Assembly (NCBI GenBank): GCA_016490735.1
Contig: JAEMWC010000128.1
Coordinates: 214,501-278,500, forward strand
Direction: 5' to 3'
Length of the DNA stretch: 64,000 nt
Source: Pachyseris speciosa
Lineage: Eukaryota > Cnidaria > Anthozoa > Scleractinia > Pachyseridae
The position numbers and the translations under genes are program-made. This document shows positions 8,373 through 17,662 of the stretch, in pieces. Within the stretch, counting starts at the first letter, position 1; the number at the start of each line of letters is the position of its first letter. The notes under the pieces are model-generated. The model saw only the letters and a list, made by a program, of their open reading frames with translations, searched no databases and was not told where the DNA came from.

Positions 8373-11300
8373 TTAATTCATGACCACTTCAAGTGTGAAT
8401 GTTGTATCAAATGCACCTGTATTAGGATGTGAATAATCAATGATTAAATAGCCTCTCGATAATGATTTGTTGATGTTGACCGTTGTGATGTTTCTACTTA
8501 AAGAAGATTGTCTGTGTTCATAAACAGTTGCTGGTAATGGCAAAGGCCCACCACCTTCAGCTTTTGTCTTGAAGTAGAATATTCCGGGTTTTGTTCCTTG
8601 TAATACATACATATTCTTAATATGAAAGTTATTGTTGTGAATAACTAAAAATTCAGAGCCATTTATCAATACAGGCTTTAAAACATTCTTATCATGTCCT
8701 CGATTGGCTTTGACAAAGCAATTTAAATATTGTATTTGACCGATTATTCCATTCCCATTCAAATTTAGATCACCTCCTAATTTCGGCCTGTAAAGAGCAA
8801 ATCCACCCAAATCGAAAGCCGTTTCCATGATTACACCTGTAACGCTTGAACGAAATAGATTCAAACTATTATTATGAATTCTATAGCCATTCAGATTTAA
8901 ATCACCACCAAGTTTGGCCTCTTTTATCAGATAAGTGTTCATATTAATATTATTCAGCATTGTCAATTCGCCATTGTCTCCACCAAACAACCAATTTTCA
9001 TTTTCTTTCACATCAAAACCATTCAAATTAAATCAGTTTGTAATTGTATTTCTTCATTCACGATTTTATAAGCTTCTGCGAAGTCGTAAACACTTGATGG
9101 AACGTCTACAGCTTCAAAATCAATACCATATGCAACACAATGAACTTTGTACTTATTTGGATAAGTTGGGTTAGCATTAATATGTATTGTACAATATAAA
9201 TATTCAGGTGGTGAACTTGCTGATGGTTTTTCAATCCATAATAAATATCTCGAATGATCTTCATTTCTGTTATCAAATTTTCTCCCTACAGTTTTATGAA
9301 TTGTAATTCCACCAGTTGCACTGAATGTTACACTACTAAGACTCATTCCTTCATAATCAGGAAATAGCCATTCAAGAATGAAAGTGTATTTTCCATCTTT
9401 TATTGTGTACATATTAAATCCAATTCTAGCTCTGTAAATATGATTAGCTTCTTTATTCAAGTCTACATCAATGACCTTTTTTAAAATCAAATGCGGTGAA
9501 CGAGGTAAATTGACATATCCATTAACTTTCAAGCCATATTCAGTGCTAATTTCATCGATATCATTCATCAAATATTTGAAAGCATTCTTTGGATGAGAAG
9601 CAGATGAAATATGACTTTTTTCTAATTGATCTAAATTTACGGCATCGGTTTTATTTGTTCCTTCTTTTAAGTTTGCGAGTGTGTTATCACCCATGTCAAT
9701 ATCACCAGCCATTTGACCTCCGACAAGTTTAAGAAAAGGGGCCTGGTCAACATATATTTTGTTGGCAGCATCTGTGTTAGCAGTTGGTGTTGCACAGTTG
9801 ATCACTTTGTTACCAGCAAGATTTAAATTAGCAGTCATTTCTTGTGTTCCATCTCGAAGTAGAGTTTGACCGATACTGCTTTTTGATGCGAGATTAGTGT
9901 CAATATAGATTTATTCACAAGATCTGCTGGTTGGTTTCCTATCCCATGACCTGTAATAATAAACCCCCCAAAATCCTGATTGCCGGTCATTATAACACTT
10001 CCATCTTTTTTAAGAAATTGAGAAACATCAATACCAGCAATTTCAGCATCAACATACTTTTTGTTCACAGCATCTTGTGGGTTTGAGGGGGTATCCTGCA
10101 GGTTGATGATTTTGTTTAATTTCATGTCAACATTACTACCAAACGCAACATGGCCGTTTTCAATTTCATAAGCTGGGTCATGGAGAAAGTAAGACAAATT
10201 GGTATGATAGCCATAGGCCCCATAAACGATGATATGTGTTTTGGTGTTAACAGATGGAGATGTACTTCTCAATTCCAACTCTATTGCTGCTTGTCCACCG
10301 CCTGTTTTTTCAAGTGTTAAAAGTTGTTTCATATAACCATCAACATCAGGTGTTTGTAAAAAAGGTTTTTCAAGCAATTGACCAGCAATACGCATATTTA
10401 CAGTTTTGACATCTAAATCAACTACAGCACTTTGAGGATTAGATGGGGAATAAAACTCAATAATTAATGTATACTGTGCATTTCTCATTGATGTTAAATT
10501 GAAACGAATCTTGGATGTGAAGTTGCCACTTGTTGGAATCAAAAAAGACAATGATGACTTGTTAATATGATATGGTGATCTGTTAAAATCTTCAATTTGG
10601 AGGCTATTAACATTTTGTATCCCTGTTGACTTGGAAATATCTTTCAACAGAAAAGCGAATGGATTTTTTTGTGCTCCAGATGCTGAAAAAACAAGGTCAT
10701 CAACATACTTTTTGTTGGCAGAATCTTTGTCAGAGTTTGGAGTCTCAACATTTGTTATTTTATTGTCACCCATGTCAAGATCACCAGTCATTGCAACACT
10801 TCCATCTTTTTTAAGAAATGGTGAAACATCAATGCCAGTAATTCCAGCAATTTCAGTATCAACATACCCCTTTGTGGCTGAATCATTGTTTGCTGTTGGC
10901 GCTGCTACATTAGTCAATTTGTTACCTCCAAGATTCAAATCAGAAGTCATTGCAACGCTTCCATCTTTTTTCACAAAGTTATTATTGAGATATGTTGTAC
11001 TCACTTTACCTCTTATACCATCATCAACGTATTTTTTAGTTGCGCAGTCTTGTGGAAGTATAGGGCGTCCAACATTGACTATTCTACGAAAACTCATTTT
11101 AAGCTCATTATTAAATACAATTCTTCCTCTTCTATTTCAAAAGCTGGGTCGTGAATATGTGATAAAATGATATTAGAAAATCCATAAACACCATAAACTA
11201 TGACATGATGTTTGGCATTATTTGATAAATATGGTGAGATCAACAATAACTCCATTGATGTGGAACCATGACTTGTTTTTTCAAGGAAGAATATTCTCTT

Positions 11301-11951
11301 AAGATAACCATCAACAAGATGAGTCTTTGGAAATGCTCTTTTTATTGAATCCTTTCTTTCAATTAAATTTGATGACAGATTGTCGTCATCGACTGTTGCA
11401 TTATTTGGGTTACCATCAGTATAAAACTCAACAACTAAAGTGTACTTTGAAACTTCCAATTGTGTCAGATCAAAACGAAGAACAGTTGTAAGACCAGCAG
11501 TAGGAATAACAAAAGACAAGGCTATTTTATTCAATGAGTAAGGGCTTTTGTCAAAATCTTCCAATGTCAGATTATTCGCATTTCTAAGAATAGTTGTTTT
11601 TGATATATCTTCAAGAAGAAATTTAAATGGATTAACACGTGTTCCTTCAATTGATAAAACAGCATCATTAACATATCCCAAGTTAGTAGAATCATAATGA
11701 TTTACTGGATCACCAACATTTGTCAAACGTTTATTTTCAATATCATAATTGCCATCTTGTGTTAATCTAAATCCATCACCTGTTTCACCTTTATTACCTT
11801 TGAAACCAAATGGACCTCTATCACCTCTATCACCTTTTGGACCTCTTTCACCTCTATCACCTTTTTCACCTTTGGGACCAATTGGACCAGCTGGACCTCT
11901 TTCACCAGTTTTTGTTTTATCTTGATCTAGTGGAGAATTAAAAACTCCCAC
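8373..11951 (-). pseudogene. large collagen/tail-fibre-like protein, frameshifted
   Basis: About 1,190 codons in four consecutive frames: 11951-11094, 11097-9835, 9838-9023 and 9026-8373. Each junction is a 4-nt overlap that could be mistaken for gene borders. However, the recurring shaft motif (DLNLGGNK.TN...AT..YVD) can be followed through the junctions in another frame, placing frameshifts near 11120, 9910 and 9025. The N-terminus has about 15 collagen Gly-X-Y triplets (about 17-60). The rest is phage tail-fibre-like repeats (KKDGSVAMT, LGGDLNLNG) alternating with beta-rich domains. The start matches the paralogue at 8355, but the initiator there is ATG and here is GTG. The protein is probably a capsid-attached receptor-binding fibre. 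Assembly indels are the alternative to decay. Confidence 0.75.
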
Positions 11952-11963
11952 TATATCATCTTG

Positions 11964-11968
11964 TTAGA
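11964..11968 (-). promoter_or_regulatory. late-type TCTAA motif before large fibre gene
   Basis: TCTAA on the minus strand, 12 nt from the start codon position at 11951. It directly abuts the stop codon of the upstream small gene, the same arrangement as at 8368-8372. Confidence 0.6.
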
Positions 11969-12192
11969 TTAATCTTCTTCATCTTCCAAGAATTCAGGTG
12001 GTATGGTTTCATAGATGACAGGTAGTCTCTTATTGTTTTTCAATACTTTTTGTGTCCTCCTGTTTACTTCCATTTTGATTTTTTCAGCGATTTCAAATGG
12101 TGTTTCAACATTAGAAGGATTGATTAATTTTTCGATTCTTTCTGTTTTTGGATTCCCTGTTTTTCAACATCTTGGAAATTATTGATTGCCAT
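11969..12192 (-). pseudogene. small protein upstream of fibre, frameshifted
   Basis: The ATG at 12192 begins MAINNFQDVEK, and the frame then closes after about 21 codons. From about 12160 another frame runs open to a TAA at 11969-11971, encoding a lysine-rich stretch with LINPSNVETPFEIAEKI and an acidic end, PPEFLEDEED. The 224-nt length is not a multiple of three, consistent with a one-base indel. The gene fills the gap between the ATPase and fibre genes and is preceded by two TCTAA motifs, which supports its being a real gene of about 75 aa. Function unknown; the acidic tail suggests a small structural or scaffold protein. Confidence 0.55.
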
Positions 12193-12198
12193 ATAATA

Positions 12199-12208
12199 TT
12201 AGATTAGA
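12199..12208 (-). promoter_or_regulatory. double TCTAA motif before small gene
   Basis: Two overlapping-register TCTAA copies on the minus strand (12204-12208 and 12199-12203). The distal one is 11 nt from the ATG at 12192, matching the spacing used by neighbouring genes. Confidence 0.6.
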
Positions 12209-12847
12209 TTAAACTGCACCATAAAAATTTCTCTTGATTGTCTTCATCGGCTTGTCAACATAACAGAAGGAATATGGTTTCTTGGTTGCTTCAATGTATT
12301 TCTTCTTGTCGATTCCAAGTTCTTGTGCAATCAAGTTCCTTTCTCTTGAGGATGGGAAATCATAAAGGCAGAAGTGACTGCAATTGAGTCTGATTGATTT
12401 TGGACAGCCATAGAATGATTGTGTGAGATATATGACTGAACAGTTCTTGTGTCTCCCCTGAATGAAATAGCTGATTATCTGATCTTGTTTCTTGTCAGTC
12501 ACGAAATCATCAAAAACAACCAATCGCTGCAAATCTGTGTCTTTTATTTGTTCAACTGGCAATATCTCTTCTTGACTGCAAACCAAGGCAGGATATCCAA
12601 TGTGACTGCTTATTTCATCCATTACTTTCCGAAGATATTGATATTTGTCTTGATCTAAATTTTTTGCATAAAGATGTATCTGATCATAATAAACCAATGG
12701 TTCCATAATCAGATGCATGAACAATGTTGTCTTTCCAGATCCAGAATTACCAGCCAGCAGCATCCTGAAAGTGTCTTTTGGCATATACGGATACAACTGT
12801 CTGAATGAATTCTTTGAACCCTGAATATCATAATTAGGGATTTCCAT
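12209..12847 (-). CDS. ATP: genome-packaging ATPase (FtsK/HerA, A32-like)
   Basis: A 212-aa P-loop ATPase that pumps the element's DNA into capsids. Walker A is GNSGSGKT (about 33-40) and Walker B is LVVFDD (about 109-114). These are followed by a polar IQGRHKNCSVIYLTQS strand (about 128-143), where the Gln plays the sensor role of the A32/FtsK packaging class. Length is typical for Polinton ATPases and the frame is intact. It is the first gene of the leftward block and shares a 36-nt divergent intergenic region with the coiled-coil gene. A TCTAA lies 11 nt from its ATG. Confidence 0.93.
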   Translation of the reverse strand: MEIPNYDIQGSKNSFRQLYPYMPKDTFRMLLAGNSGSGKTTLFMHLIMEPLVYYDQIHLYAKNLDQDKYQYLRKVMDEISSHIGYPALVCSQEEILPVEQIKDTDLQRLVVFDDFVTDKKQDQIISYFIQGRHKNCSVIYLTQSFYGCPKSIRLNCSHFCLYDFPSSRERNLIAQELGIDKKKYIEATKKPYSFCYVDKPMKTIKRNFYGAV

Positions 12848-12883
12848 ATGTTAATAGTTTAGATTAGTCTAACACAATTGTAT
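12848..12883. promoter_or_regulatory. divergent late promoter with TCTAA on both strands
   Basis: The 36-nt gap between the ATPase and coiled-coil genes holds a TCTAA on each strand (minus 12859-12863; plus 12868-12872). Each lies exactly 11 nt from its own ATG, and together they form a near-palindrome TTAGATTAGTCTAA. This is the clearest example of the motif and implies coordinate expression of both capsid-side operons. Confidence 0.65.
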
Positions 12884-13789
12884 ATGGATATAGAACGAAT
12901 GAAAAGGCTTCTTAAAAGTGGAATTGAAGCTGGAAATAAGACGAGAGAAGTTCGTGAGGTTATCAAGACTTATGAAAATAGAAAACAGGATGCATATGAT
13001 ACAACATCAGAATTGCTGAAACCCTCTATTGATGTCCAGAAGAGTGTGAAAGAAAGTGTTGACAAAAAACAGGATGAAGTTATTGAACAGTTGAAAAAGA
13101 ATCAAAAAGCCTTGACATCTGGTTTTGAAGATCTTATGCTATTAAACACGTTACCTGAATCAGTACCAATGAAAACAACATTAACAATTGATTACAAACC
13201 TAAAATGATGACTGAAACAGAACCAAAGTACAAGTCAAATCTTGACAAAGGTTTCTCACTTGATGAGGTTAAGGTATTACAGGAATATGAATTGTCTCCT
13301 CCAACAACAATTTTAGACAGGATAATGGATGGTACAATCGACATCAATAAGTATAACAGAAATATTAGTGAAATAACCAAACAACTTGGAAGACAAAAAG
13401 CTCATCTATCAACAACCAAAACAAATAGGGATAAAAATAAAGAAAAGATATATGAATTGACTCAAAGGATCAAACTAATGCAAAAGTACCGGAAAAGAAT
13501 TGGCGCCGTTGAGGAAGGTGCATCAACTATTGGTTCAGGCATGGGAAGGAGAAGAGGTGCAATGGGTTCAAGGGATGGATTTTTGGGTGACATGCTTTCA
13601 AGACTGCAGTTGCTTGGTGGATCTATTTCAGCCGGCAACAACAGCAAAAATGTTCAAAATGAATTCACAAAAATATTGCATACATTGAACAGACTGGGAA
13701 TCCTGAAAACCGGTGAGTTGAATAAAATAATGATGAAAATATCTAATGTAAAAGTATATGACAGAAATTTCATTACGATTCAACAGTAA
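12884..13789 (+). CDS. coiled-coil virion protein (PY-like)
   Basis: About 301 aa starting at the ATG at 12884; an upstream TTG is in frame but is not a plausible initiator. Long charged heptad-like helices occupy about 1-100 and 150-200 (KKQDEVIEQLKKNQKAL, ITKQLGRQKAHL). A glycine-rich segment follows (about 210-250), then a short helical C-terminus ending near NRLGILKTGEL. It has no enzymatic motif. Position between ATPase and penton genes matches the conserved but functionally obscure structural protein often called PY in Polintons. Its last 32 nt overlap the penton gene and contain that gene's TCTAA motif. Confidence 0.7.
   Translation: MDIERMKRLLKSGIEAGNKTREVREVIKTYENRKQDAYDTTSELLKPSIDVQKSVKESVDKKQDEVIEQLKKNQKALTSGFEDLMLLNTLPESVPMKTTLTIDYKPKMMTETEPKYKSNLDKGFSLDEVKVLQEYELSPPTTILDRIMDGTIDINKYNRNISEITKQLGRQKAHLSTTKTNRDKNKEKIYELTQRIKLMQKYRKRIGAVEEGASTIGSGMGRRRGAMGSRDGFLGDMLSRLQLLGGSISAGNNSKNVQNEFTKILHTLNRLGILKTGELNKIMMKISNVKVYDRNFITIQQ
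13742..13746 (+). promoter_or_regulatory. late-type TCTAA motif before penton gene
   Basis: TCTAA lies inside the 3' end of the coiled-coil gene, exactly 11 nt before the penton ATG at 13758. A motif embedded in coding sequence at the same spacing as intergenic copies argues against chance. Confidence 0.55.
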
Positions 13790-14543
13790 AAACAGAGACA
13801 AAATTGGTGTTAGCAAGAGTCATGATTTTGAAAAAAGATTCAATACACCTCTTAAATTAACGAATGATTTGAAATATGAAATGGCTGTGAATGTCATCAA
13901 TATGACATACAGTTGGTACAATATCAGAGATATTTTTGGGAATAATCAAATTAAATACAGCTATGACAAAGGTGTAAACTGGGAAACAATAACATTCGTT
14001 AACGGGATGTATTCATACGACGATATCAATAGTTACATTCATGAGTATATGAGAAAAAATAACCATGTACTGAATCCATCTGAAACAGACAAATCAAAAT
14101 TCCTGTATGGTATTAACATGTATTTCGTTTTGTCAACATATCGCATTTTGATTGAACTTGATGAAAACTATCAAGTGGATCTGAGAAATCTTGATTTCAG
14201 AAAACTTATCGGTTTCGATTCAAAATTAGTTTCAGCCACAGAATATGGAACAAATCTACCTGATATTACAAGAGGAGTAGATGAAATTTATATCAATTGT
14301 GATATGGTGATAGATAGCATTGTTGATGGCAATAGCACAAATACAATCGCTGTTATTCCAGTCACAGATCTCGTTAGAAGTTTACCTTTCACTTACAAAC
14401 CTCGTTTTCTTTCATGGAATCCTGTCTCAACACATACAATCAGCTCAATACGCTTTTATGTCACAGACTCTTCTAGAGCTCCAGTCGATTTAAATGGGAT
14501 AGATTGGTATATTGAGTTATTCTTGAGAGGTGTGGAATTATAA
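13758..14543 (+). CDS. mCP: minor capsid protein (penton-like, single jelly-roll)
   Basis: A 261-aa protein with an intact frame. It is beta-strand-rich throughout. The opening LRFNSKNRD, the alternating hydrophobic strands (MYFVLSTYRILIEL, about 120-133) and the C-terminal RFYVTDSS..PVDLNGIDWYIEL segment are typical of Polinton/adintovirus penton proteins. These occupy the five-fold vertices of the capsid. Size fits the family (about 250-300 aa). The gene lies two genes before the hexon-like gene, the usual order, and overlaps the preceding gene by 32 nt. Confidence 0.85.
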   Translation: MTEISLRFNSKNRDKIGVSKSHDFEKRFNTPLKLTNDLKYEMAVNVINMTYSWYNIRDIFGNNQIKYSYDKGVNWETITFVNGMYSYDDINSYIHEYMRKNNHVLNPSETDKSKFLYGINMYFVLSTYRILIELDENYQVDLRNLDFRKLIGFDSKLVSATEYGTNLPDITRGVDEIYINCDMVIDSIVDGNSTNTIAVIPVTDLVRSLPFTYKPRFLSWNPVSTHTISSIRFYVTDSSRAPVDLNGIDWYIELFLRGVEL

Positions 14544-14556
14544 AACCTAATAGTAT

Positions 14557-14793
14557 ATGAAACGGTTTGAGTTTAAAAAATATGAACAACATGGTGAAGG
14601 TATTGTGACTGATATGATCAAAACAGCTGGAAAAAAAGCAGCCACAACAATTGGTGAACATGCTGGCAAAAAAGCTGGTGACAAAATCATAGAACTTTTG
14701 AAAAAGAGAAAAAGTGGAACTGAGAGTGTGAGCCAGACTGGTGGTTTAATCAAAAGAAAGAGAGGTCGACCTCGTAAAATAACTTTTATCTAA
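14557..14793 (+). CDS. small basic AT-hook virion protein
   Basis: A 78-aa, strongly basic protein. The middle is a helix with the repeated pattern AGKKAA..IGEHAGKKAGDKI. The C-terminus carries an AT-hook-like KRKRGRPRK that would bind the minor groove of AT-rich DNA. Between penton and major capsid genes, it is a reasonable candidate for a DNA-condensing core protein comparable in role, not in sequence, to adenoviral core proteins. A variant motif CCTAA lies 6 nt before the start. Confidence 0.65.
   Translation: MKRFEFKKYEQHGEGIVTDMIKTAGKKAATTIGEHAGKKAGDKIIELLKKRKSGTESVSQTGGLIKRKRGRPRKITFI
14789..14793 (+). promoter_or_regulatory. late-type TCTAA motif before major capsid gene
   Basis: TCTAA lies 11 nt before the hexon-like ATG at 14805 with the AT-rich spacer CACAATAATAT. 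It coincides with the stop codon of the preceding gene. Confidence 0.65.
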
Positions 14794-14804
14794 CACAATA
14801 ATAT

Positions 14805-16094
14805 ATGTCAAACTATCGTGACTCAAAATATATCGAAAGATATGAAGATGTAGTGTTCGAACTAGAGACAGCACTTAATACTGTAGTAGCAAACGATGCT
14901 CATCAGAGGAAAACAGGTTACCGTTTCGTTGTTGATAACAGTGGAGAGACTACACCATTTGACTGGTATAATGCCCGTTTCAATGTTATTTTCATTGTAA
15001 AGAGGCTTGCAGATGGAGCTGACATTGCTGCAGGAGATCGAAATGGTATCGTTAATTCAGTTCACGCTCTTATAAACACCATTAATGTAAAAATTAATGG
15101 TCTTGATGTTTATGAGTGCCGAGATGCCAACCAAGCCACAAATATTAAGTCATTGCTTGAGTATTCACAGGGTTATGCTGTAAGTCAGGGAACCAATGAG
15201 TTCTTCTATCTTGACGACAAAAGACAAGCTGATGATAGAGTTGCCCAGGTGGCTACTTATAACAAAGGTTTCGCAGCTCGCAAAGCACTGTTGAATGGCG
15301 CAGCTGGTGAAGTAAATGTAGAGCTTGCATTGAACAGATACGGTTTTTTCAAGAGCTTTTGGGATGAACTTATGCCAAACTCAAAAATAGAGGTGAACCT
15401 GAGACTTGAGAGTGATGCCAATATGATTTGGCAAGCTGCCGATGATTGTCGTGTGGTACTAACTAAATTCCAGCTAATAGTTCCTCGCATTGTTTTTAAT
15501 TCTACGGGAAAGTCCTTATACATGAGCAAGTATCTTGACAACAGAAAGTGGACTTACATGAGAGAAATGGTTGAGAGAGGCAATTCAACAAGACAACAGA
15601 CTGCCAATTTCCGTATTTCCACAGGAATAAACAAACCCAGGCATGTTTTTGTATTCATCATCAATGATGCAAGTGATGCATCTCAGACAGCCAATAAATT
15701 TATCTATAACACCTTTTCAGTTGCAAATAACCAAACTTTGACTGATTGTTATCTTGAGGTTGGCAATGGTAATGATTATCCAGAGGTTCATTATAAACCA
15801 TCAACAGAACCAACAAGAGTATTTAGAGATGTTTTGAAATATGTTCAAGCTGTAAACGATTTCAGTGAAAGTACCCTTCTTAACAGGGGCAATTTCGGTA
15901 CAATATTCCCTTTCATTTACTTTGATCTGACAAAACAGAAGCAGGACATAAAAGATGGAATGACAAAACTGACTTTCAAATACACTTTGAGTGCTGCAAC
16001 AAATGCTGATTACAGTGTGTATGCATTGGTCCTCTATGAGCAGGATATTGAGATGAGAAAGACTGATGGAAAATTAATTCTGAGATCAATGTAA
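14805..16094 (+). CDS. MCP: major capsid protein (hexon-like, double jelly-roll)
   Basis: A 429-aa protein with an intact frame. Beta-rich sequence with conserved-looking segments includes TPFDWYNARFNVIFIV (about 50-65), LNRYGFFKSFWDELMPNSKIEV (about 180-200), the LTKFQLIVPRIVF strand and the terminal YSVYALVLYEQDIEM. This matches the double-jelly-roll major capsid protein of Polintons/adintoviruses, which forms the pseudo-hexagonal capsomers of an icosahedral shell. Its length is a little short of many relatives but there is no sign of truncation. It follows the penton and AT-hook genes and has a TCTAA at the canonical 11-nt spacing. Confidence 0.9.
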   Translation: MSNYRDSKYIERYEDVVFELETALNTVVANDAHQRKTGYRFVVDNSGETTPFDWYNARFNVIFIVKRLADGADIAAGDRNGIVNSVHALINTINVKINGLDVYECRDANQATNIKSLLEYSQGYAVSQGTNEFFYLDDKRQADDRVAQVATYNKGFAARKALLNGAAGEVNVELALNRYGFFKSFWDELMPNSKIEVNLRLESDANMIWQAADDCRVVLTKFQLIVPRIVFNSTGKSLYMSKYLDNRKWTYMREMVERGNSTRQQTANFRISTGINKPRHVFVFIINDASDASQTANKFIYNTFSVANNQTLTDCYLEVGNGNDYPEVHYKPSTEPTRVFRDVLKYVQAVNDFSESTLLNRGNFGTIFPFIYFDLTKQKQDIKDGMTKLTFKYTLSAATNADYSVYALVLYEQDIEMRKTDGKLILRSM

Positions 16095-16176
16095 ATTAAA
16101 TAATTAAATTAAATAAATAATTAAATAATTAAATGATTGTTTGTATTAAATACAATTTAGTATAAACATATATTAT
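16095..16176. other. AT-only spacer before PX-like gene
   Basis: A low-complexity TTAAATAA-type spacer. At the position where other genes have TCTAA (11 nt before the ATG) it has TATAA (16161-16165), a one-base variant. Confidence 0.5.
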
Positions 16177-17045
16177 ATGACTACTTATCATCCTCATGGA
16201 GTGAAACTTTCACAGGGTCAGAAACAAAAGCTAGCAAAAGCTTATGCAACAAATTCGCCTGTAACAATCAGGTTGACACATAGTGAATTGTCTGGTGGTG
16301 ATCAACTAATGTTGACTAAGAGACAAATCAGCAAACTGATTAAATCAAGTAGATCAGGAAAAGGTTCAGACATCAAGATATCAAAAAATCAAATCAGAAA
16401 AGCAGTTGTAGAAGGAGGCTCTCTTTGGTCCAGTCTTTTTTCACTTGGAACTAAACTTCTGCCTTATGCTACCAGAGCTGCATCAAAAGCTATCCCAGCG
16501 TTGGCTACAGGTGCAATAAGTCAACTTGGTAGTCTTGGTATTGACAAATTATTTGGCAGCAAGAAAGGAAGTGGACAAACAGGTGGTTTTATGATTCCTA
16601 ATAATAATCTGCCTCAATTACTGAGCTTAGGTAACTTGCTCACAAAAGGACAGCTATCACAGATAATGAGCAAATTGCAGTCTGGTGGTGATGTTGTTAT
16701 CAGACCCACAAAAGCGCAGACTGGACGGGGGATTGCGTCAATTCTTGCAAGCATTGGTATTCCTTTAGCCATAGAAGCAATTAGAAAATTAACTGGAAAA
16801 GGTTTGCATGTTGAAAGCAGCCGTCCAAGACGGTCATTAGATGTTCACGTTCCAGATCATATTATGAAAAAAAGAGGTGGGAAACATGCTATGATTCCAT
16901 GGCAATCCCCTCCTGTTTTTGGTACATGGGATAACCCAATAGGCATGGGAATGAAAAAAAAAAAAGAAAAACCAAAGGAAAAGGACTTCTACTGGGCAAA
17001 AACAGTCCATTCAATTCAATCCCCATACTAGGAACCATTTTGTAA
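16177..17045 (+). pseudogene. PX-like membrane-active virion protein, 3' frameshift
   Basis: The open frame runs 284 codons to 17031. N-terminal part: LSQGQKQKLAKAY and basic SxxxISKxQIRKAV segments. Middle: a hydrophobic, glycine/alanine-rich amphipathic region (about 80-125, SLWSSLFSLGTKLLPYA) and a second one around 175-200 (ASILASIGIPLAIEAI). These features fit the adenovirus pVI/pX-like minor virion protein of Polintons, which helps membrane passage. An A-run at about 16952-16964 shifts the frame. After it, another frame continues with a more family-like hydrophobic C-terminus to a TAA at 17043-17045, so the last 17 residues of the long frame are probably spurious. Confidence 0.65.
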
Positions 17046-17500
17046 ATAAACCCTTATCCAACTTTGATTTAATCAATTGGGTTAAACAACTTGGAATAAA
17101 ACATTTTAGAGGAGTATTTTCAAGAGACAATCTGCCGAACCTGATGAGAAACAATGAATGTGGGATAGTCAATCTTGATTCCAAAATTGGACCAGGTACT
17201 CATTGGGTATGTTATCGGAATTTCAAAAATGATAGATACTGTGAATACTTTGACTCATTTGGTTTAATGATGCCAACAGAAGTACAGAAATACATGGCTA
17301 CAAGTGGAAAACAACTTGAATACTCTGGTGATGAGATACAAGAAAGGGATTCAGTATTGTGTGGATATTGGTGTTTGTACTATCTTCTCGAGAGACAAAA
17401 TGGGAGATCCATTCTTAATACAATACATAATGCTGAATTTGATCCAACAGACACAAGAGTCAATCACAGGTTTATCATAAATTATTTCAAGAATATCTAA
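17042..17500 (+). CDS. PRO: adenain-like maturation cysteine protease (start codon missing)
   Basis: C48-family virion protease that would cleave capsid precursors. Counting from the internal ATG at 17144, the catalytic residues are His20 (PGTHWVCY), Asp37 (YFDSFG) and Cys73 (SVLCGYWC), with the oxyanion Gln66 seven residues before Cys as in adenain. Conserved-looking sequence (NKPLSNFDLINWVK, RGVFSRDNLP) extends about 34 codons upstream of that ATG in the same frame. The true start is therefore near 17042, where no ATG remains. Use of the internal ATG would drop a conserved N-terminal helix. The gene begins at the out-of-frame end of the PX-like gene. Confidence 0.85.
   Translation, partial: VNKPLSNFDLINWVKQLGIKHFRGVFSRDNLPNLMRNNECGIVNLDSKIGPGTHWVCYRNFKNDRYCEYFDSFGLMMPTEVQKYMATSGKQLEYSGDEIQERDSVLCGYWCLYYLLERQNGRSILNTIHNAEFDPTDTRVNHRFIINYFKNI
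17496..17500 (+). promoter_or_regulatory. late-type TCTAA motif before 46-aa gene
   Basis: TCTAA overlaps the protease stop codon and lies 9 nt before the next ATG (17510), slightly shorter than the usual spacing. Confidence 0.5.
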
Positions 17501-17509
17501 CTGAATTAT

Positions 17510-17650
17510 ATGGAAACAATTATTGTGCAAGTTGTTGGAACACCTGTTGTAGTTCGTAATGACAAGATAATGATAGTACTCAAGAACCAATTCGGCGAAG
17601 ATGTTATAATAATATGTGAAGTGAAACAAGTTTTTAAAGAAAATATCTAA
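17510..17650 (+). CDS. 46-aa hypothetical protein
   Basis: An ATG-initiated frame of 46 codons beginning METIIVQVVGTPVVV and ending in TAA. The sequence is hydrophobic beta-like in the first half and charged in the second, with a single Cys. It is not recognised. Support comes from the tight packing (9 nt after the protease), the TCTAA motif in front and the TCTAA that immediately ends it before the next gene. Confidence 0.5.
   Translation: METIIVQVVGTPVVVRNDKIMIVLKNQFGEDVIIICEVKQVFKENI
17646..17650 (+). promoter_or_regulatory. late-type TCTAA motif before 52-aa zinc protein
   Basis: TCTAA lies 12 nt before the ATG at 17663. This spacing favours 17663 over the nearer out-of-frame ATG at 17656, which closes after 15 codons. 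Confidence 0.55.
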
Positions 17651-17662
17651 CCAATATGTATA

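Noticed and set aside
9023..11097. Three 4-nt ATGA/TTGA-type overlaps read as translational coupling of separate fibre genes
   Set aside because: Shaft motifs continue across each junction in the other frame and one supposed start is TTG, so frameshifts in one gene are the simpler reading.
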